A stretch of 64,000 nucleotides of DNA from Microbulbifer sp. MKSA007. GTDB lineage: Bacteria; Pseudomonadota; Gammaproteobacteria; Pseudomonadales; Cellvibrionaceae. Of the stretch, positions 56,255 through 64,000 are shown one piece after another (the first letter of the stretch is position 1; each line of letters opens with the position of its first letter). The position numbers were made by a program, and so were the translations under genes. The notes beneath the pieces were generated by a model. It was not told where the DNA came from. It ran no database searches and was given only the letters and a program-made list of their open reading frames with translations. The stretch covers positions 1,509,501 through 1,573,500 of the forward strand of contig CP128433.1 in NCBI GenBank assembly GCA_032615215.1, written 5' to 3'.

Positions 56255-57889
56255 ATGCGCGTTGAATTGATTAAAACTTATAAAAGCGTGCATACCTGGA
56301 CCGGTATTCTTGCGGGCTTGTTTCTGTATATCGCTTTTGTCGCTGGCGCTCTGACCATGTTTAAAGGGCCCCTCAATCAATGGGCTCTGCAGCCTGAGAC
56401 CACCCTGCCAAGTATTTCTGTCGATCAGTATGACAGCCTTATTTCCGAAGTTTTGCAGGCGCATCCGGAAGCAGCAAAACAGATGACTGTCGAATTGCCG
56501 CTGGCGGGGCAGCAGGCTGCACCAGTGAGTTGGGAAATAGAGGACGAAGAAACCCGTGACCACACCCTCTGGTATGCCAGCTTCGATGAAAAAGGGCAGC
56601 TGATTACTCAGAGCTTTACAGTTTCCGCCATTGGTGAATTTGTCGACCATTTACATCGCACCGCCGGTATTCCCGGTGGTGAGGGCCATGATGCTTTTGG
56701 TACTTATGTATTGGGTGTTGTGGCGGCACTGTATTTTGTGGCGCTGATTTCGGGCCTGATTATTTTCCTGCCCACATGGTTCAAGGACTTATTGGTACTC
56801 AGAAAGGGTAAGAACCGCAAGCGCTACTGGCTGGATTTTCACAATGTACTGGGTATCACCTCTCTGCCGTTTCACCTGGTTATCGCTTTTACCGCCTTCG
56901 TGTTTGCCTTTCATGATCCACTTTATGGTGCTCTGCGCGTGGCGGTATACGGAGATTCCCCCATGTTCACTCGCCCGGCGCCAACAGAGGTGAAGAGCTT
57001 CACTGAGTTGGTGCCGGTCGCAGAGTTGGAAGCTGCGATTCAGGAGGGGGAGCCCAAATTCCAGATGGCGGAAATTCTCTATTTGAATCTGGATACCCGC
57101 GCTCCACGTATGCGTGTAGGTGGAATCATGCATGGTGAGGTGGTGCGAGGTGCTGAGTATGCTTATGTGCTAGGCAACCCTTACTTGAGCGAAGTTCCCT
57201 ATAGCAGCATTCTGCCCAATAATTTCAATGGCTATAGTGGCACGGTATTAAGCATTTTTTCCCTGCATTTTGGAAGTTTTGGTGGAAATGCCGTGCGCTG
57301 GGTCTACTTCATTCTCGGCATTATGGGAGCACTGATCTTCTTCACCGGCAATCTACTGTGGATTGAAAGCCGGCGCAAAAAACGCAGGGGGCAGGGGACA
57401 TTACCGGTACAAACAACCTCATCAATGGTAATGGCAAAGCTCACAGTGGGGGTTGGGCTGGGCACTATCTTGGGGGTCGCCGCTAGTATGCTGGCAGTTA
57501 AATGGCTGCCCCATGCGCAGGTGGATATTGAGTTTTGGCAGAAAGCCGCTTATTACACAGGGTTCTTATTTGCGCTGATCTGGGTATTTATACGTCGTCC
57601 CATGGCTGCTGCTCGGCAGCTCCTTGTCTTCTGTGCCGCCGCTATCTTCCTGATACCAATTAGCTCACTTATCAAAGGTGAGTTGTTGGGGGCTGCTACC
57701 CAGGTATGGGCGGTTGACGTTGTTGCGCTACTGATAGGTGCATCATTTGTTTTACTCTTGATTCATCTTCGCAAGCGGCGGGCAAAAATCGAAGCGGACA
57801 GTGTATGGTCTGAACTTGTGGAGAAACCCGCAGTAGAGAGCAGTATTCAAAATCCTTTACCTGATACCCATCCACAGGCATCAGGATAA
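56255..57889 (+). CDS. PepSY-associated transmembrane protein
   Basis: A 544-residue membrane protein of the PepSY/iron-regulated membrane family. Key features are the first helix and histidine motif SVHTWTGILAGLFLYI, DHLHRTAGIPGGEG, DFHNVLGITSLPFHLVIAFT and LHFGSFGGNAVRWVYFILG. Conserved histidines in helices resemble heme- or reductase-type sites. Relatives lie beside TonB-dependent siderophore receptors and may reduce ferric chelates (inference). About eight membrane segments. It follows the small membrane gene and ends at a strong terminator. Confidence 0.88.
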   Translation: MRVELIKTYKSVHTWTGILAGLFLYIAFVAGALTMFKGPLNQWALQPETTLPSISVDQYDSLISEVLQAHPEAAKQMTVELPLAGQQAAPVSWEIEDEETRDHTLWYASFDEKGQLITQSFTVSAIGEFVDHLHRTAGIPGGEGHDAFGTYVLGVVAALYFVALISGLIIFLPTWFKDLLVLRKGKNRKRYWLDFHNVLGITSLPFHLVIAFTAFVFAFHDPLYGALRVAVYGDSPMFTRPAPTEVKSFTELVPVAELEAAIQEGEPKFQMAEILYLNLDTRAPRMRVGGIMHGEVVRGAEYAYVLGNPYLSEVPYSSILPNNFNGYSGTVLSIFSLHFGSFGGNAVRWVYFILGIMGALIFFTGNLLWIESRRKKRRGQGTLPVQTTSSMVMAKLTVGVGLGTILGVAASMLAVKWLPHAQVDIEFWQKAAYYTGFLFALIWVFIRRPMAAARQLLVFCAAAIFLIPISSLIKGELLGAATQVWAVDVVALLIGASFVLLLIHLRKRRAKIEADSVWSELVEKPAVESSIQNPLPDTHPQASG

Positions 57890-57891
57890 TT

Positions 57892-57921
57892 AAAAGGGGC
57901 TCTATTCAGAGCCCCTTTTTT
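57892..57921 (+). terminator. Terminator after the PepSY gene
   Basis: AAAAGGGGCTC pairs with GAGCCCCTTTT around a short loop, followed by a T run. Confidence 0.92.
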
Positions 57922-58380
57922 GATGATATATGGGTACTATTGGAATGATTATTTTACCTTTAGTTCATGCCTGATGCCTCTATAGGTATTGCTAAATAGG
58001 CTGACTCCAATTCTTGTGCTTATGCGCTTATGAATAAGTTGAATAGCCTGCCCATTCCTTTTTTATTAGATTTTGATCCTGAGTAGACAGAGAGCGTTTA
58101 AAAGCTAATAGGCTTTGCATAGCTACTTGCTAAATAGAAGGCGTTAATTTAAATGAAGACATTACGTCGTTTGATGTGCTTGGGTTTTATTAGGTCCTAG
58201 GCCGAAAGTATTATTCAGTGTCAATTTGTTTTAATTTCAAAATTTAAGGTATGAGAAAATTTTCTTATCGTTAAGTTAATAACCGTAGCTAGACTAAAAA
58301 ATGCTTCGCCTCCGTTAAAAGTAAAATCTTCGGATGCGAACTTTATTAATTGTTTTTTTATAGACTTAAAGGTATAGCAT
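57922..58380. other. AT-rich leader of beta-helix paralogue 5
   Basis: About 460 bases without a gene. It holds the promoter of the next gene; no shared curlin element was found here. Confidence 0.45.
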
Positions 58381-59175
58381 ATGAAACTAATGGATGTGAA
58401 GCTTCTAGTGTCAGCAATATTGGCTCTTCCCTTTGTGTCAGTGGCTGCGGTGGAGTGTGGAGATACTATTACAACCGCAGAGATTCTCACTGAAGATCTA
58501 TTAAATTGTAGTAGTACGCCGGCACTAACGATTGAAGGGCCAACTGGAAGTTTAGATATGAATGGATTCACCTTGGAGTGTGGCGGTGGATCTACTAGGG
58601 GGATTGACGTCTTGGGTATCGCGGCCGTTCTTTCAAATGGAGTGGTGGATGGGTGTGCCACAGGTATTCTTGTGGATGGGGATGGATTTCATAGTATTCA
58701 AACGATGACTGTGCAAAATGGTATTGAAACAGGAATCTGGTTGATAAGCGAGAATAATATCGTAAGCGGATCTACTGCTACTGGTTTTTTTACTCGAGGG
58801 ATGGAGCTTGATGGTGCTAATAATAGTGCGGTTAGAAATTTCCTAATAGATAATCAAGGAGGGGCATCTCGTGGGTTATATATTGGTGGTGATAACGCGT
58901 TCGTTGCTCAAAACTTCTGCGACAGTAATAATGAAGGCGGAATAGTAATTGGGCCTTCATCAGGCGGGTTAGTTGTTCAAAACATAGTGACAAATAATGG
59001 GCAGACTGGAATATCAATGGAGGGAGGGGGTCAAAGTGATTATTTGATTACCGGAAACATAGCAACAGGAAATCCGGATGGTGATTTGGTTGATTCAAAT
59101 CCGGATGCCTGTATGTCTACAAATTTATGGTATGGAAATATTTTTGATACGGCTGATCCGAGTTGTTTAGATTAA
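58381..59175 (+). CDS. Secreted beta-helix protein (paralogue 5 of 5)
   Basis: A 264-residue protein with a signal peptide (about 1-22). N-cap ECGDTITTAEILTEDLLNCS, then LTIEGPTGSLDMNGFTLEC, and rungs GILVDGDGFHSIQTM and GGIVIGPSSGGLVVQN. It ends with the family tail STNLWYGNIFDTADPSCLD, the closest match to paralogue 2. Like the others it lacks obvious catalytic residues. It sits directly upstream of the curlin gene 3/4 pair, on the same strand, separated by a probable terminator, which again places a beta-helix gene next to a curlin gene. Confidence 0.83.
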   Translation: MKLMDVKLLVSAILALPFVSVAAVECGDTITTAEILTEDLLNCSSTPALTIEGPTGSLDMNGFTLECGGGSTRGIDVLGIAAVLSNGVVDGCATGILVDGDGFHSIQTMTVQNGIETGIWLISENNIVSGSTATGFFTRGMELDGANNSAVRNFLIDNQGGASRGLYIGGDNAFVAQNFCDSNNEGGIVIGPSSGGLVVQNIVTNNGQTGISMEGGGQSDYLITGNIATGNPDGDLVDSNPDACMSTNLWYGNIFDTADPSCLD

Positions 59176-59186
59176 ATAATAATCTA

Positions 59187-59214
59187 TGGAGTAGTCGAAT
59201 TGTATGGCTGCTCC
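59187..59214 (+). terminator. Probable terminator after beta-helix paralogue 5
   Basis: GGAGTAG pairs with CTGCTCC (one G-U pair) and is followed by TTCATTT. Moderate strength. Confidence 0.6.
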
Positions 59215-59270
59215 TTCATTTATTAGTAAGAAATACTCACTCTCTGGTTGCTCGCCTGTGTAAACAGGAT

Positions 59271-59307
59271 ACTTTCTTCCCACTAGCATACAACTAATCT
59301 CTCATAG
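59271..59307 (+). promoter_or_regulatory. Shared upstream element of curlin genes (copy A)
   Basis: ACTTTCTTCC followed 12 bases later by AACTAATCTCTCATAG, matching copy B at 52097-52133 at the same spacing; the second block ACTGAATTCAGCATC (59331-59345) is also at the same offset. It lies 257 bases before curlin gene 3. Shared regulation of both curlin genes is inferred. Confidence 0.6.
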
Positions 59308-59563
59308 AAAAACCTCTGTTTCTTATCAATACTGAATTCAGCATCGTTTTATTACTCAAGAAGTATCGCAATATTGATGTTTGTATGCGAAGTAGTATGA
59401 GTTTGACTTATGAAGCTAGTCATTCAACTGTCACCGCCCGCCCCTAAGTGGCCCATGCAGTGCGCCACGACCTCAATATTTGTTCTACTCAATGATGCTG
59501 CTTTCTTGAAAACATCGTCGTAAAAGCTTTCGAGCTGGACCTGTCATCTTTAAGGAGTATTAG

Positions 59564-60652
59564 ATGAGCATGTACAGACCTGTTGCAGCAACTGTTTTAC
59601 TTTCAATGATTGGAACTGCCGCTTTTGCAGCAGATAACACCTATGATGTCCTCCAGGTAGGCTCGGGTAATACGGCCAATTCAGACCAAAGTGATCCCTC
59701 CGCAATTGGCAATACAGTTATTCAAATCCAGGTGGGCGATGACAATGAGGTGAATGCAACCCAGAATCTTTTTACTTCTTTCAGTTTGATTCAGCAATCC
59801 CAAATTGGTGATAGCAACTATATAGAATCAACTCAGAGCGGCTCAGTGTTATCAAGCACCTTTGTGGAGCAGGTTGGTAGTAATAACTCGACAGGTACTC
59901 TACAGCAATTTGCTGAACTCAGTACTTTACTGGTAGTTCAAATTGGTGAGAATCATGACACATCCCTAATTCAATCTGGGACTCTTGGCGAATTTGTCAG
60001 TGTCATACAATTAGGCGATTCAAGTAACATAACTGTTATTCAAAATGGAACTGCCGGGAATACAGTCTCATCCCTTCAGGAGGGTAGTGATCAGGGTGCG
60101 ATAATTGTGCAAAATTTGAGCGTCGGGAATAGTGTCACTACAGAACAATTTGGAAGCTCTCACGATTTAGATGTGAGTCAAACCCTTGCCTTTGATTCTA
60201 CTGTTATTATTTCCCAGGCTGGGAGTAATAACCAAGCAGAGACTTCCCAGCAATCGATTGGGAATTACAGTGAAATACGACAGGCAGGAGAAGGGCTGTT
60301 CGCTAGACATTCTCAGGCTGGTGTCTCTAATGAAGCCTATTCCCTACAGTTTGGTAATTCAAATAGTGCCGAACTCTTGCAGGCAGGTGACTTTAGCGTA
60401 TCCCAGAGTGAACAATTCGGCAGCTCTAATACTGCCGAAACTGCACAGACTGGTGGTTTTAATGATGCAGGTATTTTGCAGCTAGGAGGGTCCGGAAACT
60501 CTTCAGTGATAGCTCAGCTTGCTAGTTTCAATACAGGAACTACTTCCCAGCTAGGCAATTCTAATCAGGTCACTTTAAGCCAGACGACGATCAACAATAC
60601 TGCATCTGCCACCCAGGTAGGTGATAGTAATATTGTCTTAGGGTTACAGTAA
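59564..60652 (+). CDS. Curlin-repeat protein 3
   Basis: A 362-residue exported protein, the longest curlin copy. Signal peptide about 1-23. After ADNTYDVLQVGSGNTANSDQ and the QSDPSA motif come many curlin units: QVGDDNEVNATQ, QIGDSNYIESTQ, QVGSNNSTGTLQ, QFGNSNSAELLQ, QFGSSNTAETAQ, QLGNSNQVTLSQ, ending QVGDSNIVLGLQ. AAGGAG precedes ATG 59564. The next curlin gene follows after 110 bases with a hairpin between, and the two are tandem duplicates that diverged. Predicted extracellular fibre subunit. Confidence 0.88.
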   Translation: MSMYRPVAATVLLSMIGTAAFAADNTYDVLQVGSGNTANSDQSDPSAIGNTVIQIQVGDDNEVNATQNLFTSFSLIQQSQIGDSNYIESTQSGSVLSSTFVEQVGSNNSTGTLQQFAELSTLLVVQIGENHDTSLIQSGTLGEFVSVIQLGDSSNITVIQNGTAGNTVSSLQEGSDQGAIIVQNLSVGNSVTTEQFGSSHDLDVSQTLAFDSTVIISQAGSNNQAETSQQSIGNYSEIRQAGEGLFARHSQAGVSNEAYSLQFGNSNSAELLQAGDFSVSQSEQFGSSNTAETAQTGGFNDAGILQLGGSGNSSVIAQLASFNTGTTSQLGNSNQVTLSQTTINNTASATQVGDSNIVLGLQ

Positions 60653-60718
60653 ATCCTGATATAAATATTTTTTAATTATTTAATGTTCAAGGTTGAATAT
60701 TTGTTTATACAGATATTT

Positions 60719-60747
60719 AGCAGTTGGCTACTCTGTAGCCGGCTGCT
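60719..60747 (+). promoter_or_regulatory. Hairpin directly upstream of curlin gene 4
   Basis: AGCAG(TT)GGCTAC and GTAGCC(GG)CTGCT form a 13-bp stem (two G-U pairs) with a UCU loop, immediately before the AAAAGGAG ribosome binding site. No T run follows, so it is not a simple terminator; it could stabilise or limit translation of the second gene. Confidence 0.55.
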
Positions 60748-60762
60748 TAAAAGGAGTTAGTG

Positions 60763-61784
60763 ATGAATGTGATGAAGCCTATTTCACTCGGCGTGTTTGT
60801 TGCGATGGCCAGTGCAGTCGCTTTTTCTGCCGATAACACTTATCAGGTTACACAGATTGGAAGTGGAAATTCTGCAACTGGTGAACAGAGTGACCCAACA
60901 GTAAATGGTAGTACGATTATACAATTGCAGATTGGTGAGAGTAACCAAGCTGTTGCTATGCAGGAATCATCGACAGAATTTAGCACGATTATCCAGAGGC
61001 AAGTCGGTAGTAACCTCTCTGCAAATGCTGTGCAAATGGATTCCGTCTTGTCAACATCAATACAAAATCAGTTTGGAGAGGGAGTTCTGCAAACTCGCTT
61101 CAGGCAGATACGGAAGGTGATTATTCCTACGTTTTTCAGGCTGGATCAAATCATGATATTTCTGTGATACAGGCTGATAGTGTGAATGATTCTGGCAGTA
61201 TTACTCAATTAGGCAGATCCAATACAGGTTTTCTATCTCAAACTAATGGTTTTGGTAATATGGCAACTATGGTTCAGGTCGGTGAAAGCCTGAATTTCCT
61301 TATGAGTCAGGATTCAGGTGTAGAAAATAATGCATTGGGTTTTCAGGCGGGAAACTCAATGATAGTGAGTATTACGCAAAACTCAGCGTCATTCTCCAAC
61401 TCTGTAGCTCTGCAGGGAGGCAATACTAATTTAATTGACAATACTCAGCAGGGGGTTGGTCACGATAGTTTTGCTGTTCAAAATGGCACCAGTCTTGAAA
61501 TTATTCACTTGCAAATTGGAGCTTTTAATACGGCATTAACGGAGCAGTTTGGTGGATTAAATTCTGCAGAGACCGTACAGAGTAATGGATTTAACTTTGC
61601 AGAAACACTGCAGTTTAGTGGTTTGCTCAATACCTCGCTAATAGTACAGCTGGAGAGTTTTAATACCGCTGTTGCAGTGCAAACCGGTGATACTAACCAG
61701 TTGACGCTTAGTCAAACAACACTTAACAATCTAGCTACCGCAAGCCAGCTGGGGGATAATAATGTAGTGCTGGGTCTACAATAG
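60763..61784 (+). pseudogene. Curlin-repeat protein 4, frameshifted
   Basis: ATG 60763 has AAGGAG six bases upstream. The first frame starts like copy 3 (ADNTYQVTQIGSGNSATGEQ, then SDPTVNG) and ends out of frame near 61080-61082 (GAGGGAG). Adding one base there continues as QFGEGSSANSLQAD and then QAGSNHDISVIQ units, through to QLGDNNVVLGLQ, about 340 residues, matching copy 3 in length and tail. Whether the cell makes it depends on whether the base is really absent. The downstream part could also be translated from an internal start, but this is unlikely to be useful. Confidence 0.83.
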
Positions 61785-61813
61785 TGTTATTTCATCTTTG
61801 AATATATGTGAAA

Positions 61814-61840
61814 TAGAGCTTCCCAGTTTAGGAAGCTCTA
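61814..61840 (+). terminator. Terminator after curlin gene 4
   Basis: AGAGCTTCC pairs with GGAAGCTCT over a seven-base loop, followed by ATTTG. Good stem, weak T run. Confidence 0.7.
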
Positions 61841-62968
61841 TTTGTAGGTTGCTATCAGGTATAGGTTACCAGGTCTTTTTTTCAAGTTGAATTTATGGGT
61901 TCTTATTTTAAGTTTTTCTTATCTTCTGAATTTTTAGCTCTAAAACTTATATGGGAGAATATTTAAAATTTATTAACTCTTAGAAATGCTGTGAGGCTAC
62001 CAGTGAAGAAAAAGATAAGTGATTCCCTGGGCACAATATATTTTCTTTAATTTCGATCATGGCCAGGCTTCTATGCAACGAATTGAGAAGGTTGTTTATC
62101 TAGTTGTGCAGGAAATTTTATATTCCTAGTGAAATGGTGGAGTGTTGGGTCCAAGTGCTAGTAGTGAGCTACTTTAAGTATACTTCTCAAATCTAATGGA
62201 AGTTATATCCCTTGGCGTTGTATGGGGTCGGTGTGAATAGCGGTAAGAATAATATTCACTTATAAGGAAGTCTCTTAAGAAACAGGTAAGTGTCAGATCG
62301 CGTCTGTGCTAGCCCGGTAAAATTGATTGCATAATCATGGGTTAGTTTGTGTTTGGTGTCTATGCAAACTTAGTTTTATATTCATAGAGCCTCTCGTTAT
62401 TTTTCTTTTTCCAGTGCGTGTTGAGGTCCGTTCTTTACTTGCTCTTTGGTCTTTTTTGTATTGCCACCATGTTTTCGCCAATTTTTCCCAACTACTTCAT
62501 TACTCCGGTGTGTTGATAAAGGCAGTATCATGGACTTACCTTTTTAGATTTATATTTTCCTAAGCTTTAAGTTGAAATCCTCACAGGAAATTTTAGGACT
62601 TTGCGTTGAGCCTTCTTGCCTACATCGCCAATTGTTCCATCCTTGCTTGAGATTTATCCGGTCAATCGGTAGGCCCGTAAAACTAACGATAATATAATGA
62701 TCAATGGGTTTCTGTGTAAGAGGTGATATGAGTTTATTGAAGTTCTGGCTAGTTCGCTGCCCATACAAGTTCTTGTAGTTATCAATGGCTGAAAATCATA
62801 GATACGCTAAAGTGTGTTTTCACCTAAAAATGTCACCAATTGCCTCCCCCTAATGTAGTTACAGGTAGCACCTACCGATTCTTCTTTATTCTTATATTTA
62901 AATAAACTAGCTGTCATCACTTTGGGCTAGTGTTATTCCAACTCATAGGGACATTTAAGAAGGCGATC
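61841..62968. other. Long AT-rich region, possible gene remnant
   Basis: About 1.1 kb without a supported gene. A minus-strand frame at 62550-62768 encodes FNKLISPLTQKPIDHYIIVS and FTGLPIDRINL, faintly resembling LytR-CpsA-Psr proteins; it lacks a good start and may be a decayed fragment. The rest shows no gene, repeat or RNA. The final 200 bases should hold the promoter of the MFS gene. Confidence 0.4.
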
Positions 62969-64000
62969 ATGGAGAGGAAACAGTCTGATGGCACTTCAAA
63001 TCCGTCACCGACTAAAAATGCCCAGTTGAGCGAACACCGTTCTGCAGACTATTACATTGATGAAACCCCTGTTTGGCGTGATGGAACCTCTATTCCCCAA
63101 AATATTTTTACGTCAATGCAGTGGCGAATCTGGTGGCTTGCTACAGCTGGTAAATTCTTTGAGGGTATGATCGTCTTTATGACCGGGGTATCTCATACTC
63201 TGATCGCTAAAGAATTTGGTTTATCTGCCTTTAGTGTTGGCTTTGTGACATCGGCGACATTGTTTGGCATTCTGGTTGGGGCGATAATCCTGGGAGGGCT
63301 GAGCGATTTCTATGGCCGGCGGAAAATGTTCATTGTAGAGATGATCATGTTTATCTTTTTCCTTGTGATATTGACCTTCGCACAGTCTTATCTCGTGATT
63401 GTTTTTTCCTTGTTTGGCCTGGGGTTGGCGCTTGGATGTGATTATCCCACGGCTCACATGATGATCTCTGAAAGCATGCCATCGCGCTTGCGGGGTAGGC
63501 TGGTGCTCGGAGCCTTCAGTTTTCAGGCCGTTGGGATGTTAGTAGGAACTGGTCTCGCATTTTTGGTCCTCTCTTGGTATCCCTCACTGGAAGCTTGGCG
63601 GTATATGTATGCTGCGGCGATTATTCCAGCGATTTTGATCATGGTTGGTCGTTTCTACATTCCCGAGAGTGCGATGTGGCTTCTGGCTAAAGGTCGTATG
63701 CCAGAGGCGGAGAAATCTATTAGCCAACTTTTGAAAAGAGATCCGCCATACCCGTCCAGATTCTTATTGAAGAATGTTGCCACAGCGGAGACGAATGAGA
63801 AAAAGATAGGTGAACTATCGAGTATTAAGCATTTACTTCAGGATAAGAATTCTCGAAAAGCAATCAAACTCTCCTCTATTCCCTGGTTTTTGCAGGATTT
63901 GGGAACCTATGGCGTTGGTATCTTCACGCCAGTAATTTTAGCGAATGTGTTGGGATATGCGTCACCCCATGCCCGCTCCATTTCGGAATTAATCCATAAC
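62969..64000 (+). CDS. MFS transporter, N-terminal part (runs off window)
   Basis: The open frame runs to the right edge with no stop (344 codons). The N-terminal 55 residues are hydrophilic, then helices begin. The MFS signature between helices 2 and 3 is GGLSDFYGRRKMF, followed by GLGLALGCDYPTAHMM and SMPSRLRGR, which point to the sugar/phosphate/organic-acid porter branches. The central loop (FLLKNVATAETNEKKIGELS) and start of the second half (SSIPWFLQDLGTYGVGIFTP) are visible. ATG 62969 has AAGAAGG upstream. The substrate cannot be predicted. Confidence 0.88.
   Translation, partial: MERKQSDGTSNPSPTKNAQLSEHRSADYYIDETPVWRDGTSIPQNIFTSMQWRIWWLATAGKFFEGMIVFMTGVSHTLIAKEFGLSAFSVGFVTSATLFGILVGAIILGGLSDFYGRRKMFIVEMIMFIFFLVILTFAQSYLVIVFSLFGLGLALGCDYPTAHMMISESMPSRLRGRLVLGAFSFQAVGMLVGTGLAFLVLSWYPSLEAWRYMYAAAIIPAILIMVGRFYIPESAMWLLAKGRMPEAEKSISQLLKRDPPYPSRFLLKNVATAETNEKKIGELSSIKHLLQDKNSRKAIKLSSIPWFLQDLGTYGVGIFTPVILANVLGYASPHARSISELIHN

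Noticed and set aside
60186..60485. Open frame of 99 codons inside curlin gene 3 in another frame
   Set aside because: Alternative-frame reading of the repeat; the curlin frame has the signal peptide and strong ribosome binding site.
62327..62563. Open frame of 78 codons in the AT-rich desert
   Set aside because: Hydrophobic low-complexity translation typical of AT-rich noise, without a ribosome binding site.

Overview
The window reads as chromosomal DNA of a marine-type gammaproteobacterium. The housekeeping genes (sodB, class I fumarase, phhB, nhaA, a TlyA-type methyltransferase, CnoX-like thioredoxin, an RND pump, a CoA-pyrophosphatase Nudix) look gammaproteobacterial. The abundance of secreted lipoprotein peptidases, TonB-type uptake and curlin-repeat proteins suggests Cellvibrionales, for example a Microbulbifer relative. 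That placement is inference; there is no rRNA, tRNA, CRISPR array or phage module in the window.

Layout. 1-5.9 kb: sodB end, a coiled-coil membrane protein, fumarase, a DUF885 lipoprotein, phhB and an OsmC protein. 6-13.7 kb: an AT-rich accessory stretch with a GNAT, a Nudix protein, an esterase with a TPR tail, a 265-bp MITE abutting a secreted nuclease gene, a second DUF885 protein, a tlyA-derived fragment and a divergent pirin/LysR pair. 13.8-25.8 kb: frameshifted tlyA, nhaA, a third DUF885 lipoprotein, YjbR, CnoX, small Nudix and DUF4124 genes, an RND adaptor/permease pair and a NudL-like Nudix. 25.8-39 kb: SnoaL-like, LysR, hydrolase, ABC (Atm1-like), M49-like peptidase, an orphan beta-helix protein, GST and YnfA genes. 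39.3-46.9 kb: a compact five-gene operon SWIM - DUF5691 - MoxR AAA+ - DUF5682 - vWA. 47.7-61.8 kb: a surface/matrix island in which four curlin-repeat proteins alternate with four secreted beta-helix proteins, interrupted by a Fur-box-controlled TonB receptor/PepSY divergon. The window ends inside an MFS transporter gene.

Two parts stand out as possible undescribed systems. First, the curlin-repeat/beta-helix island: at least two of its curlin genes share a two-block upstream element at the same spacing about 260 bp before the start codon, and a fifth beta-helix paralogue sits alone at 34.9 kb. No csgE/F/G-type secretion gene is visible here. Second, the SWIM/DUF5691/MoxR/DUF5682/vWA operon, a predicted AAA+/vWA chaperone-like machine of unknown substrate; its DUF5682 protein carries TraB/ChaN-like motifs.

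A quality point affects the annotation. Five genes (tlyA, a SnoaL-like gene, a LysR gene, one beta-helix gene and one curlin gene) are each broken by exactly one missing base, four of them inside a run of five or six identical bases. Restoring one base yields normal full-length family members in all five. This looks more like systematic homopolymer undercalling than five independent pseudogenes, although genuine slippage cannot be excluded from the sequence alone.
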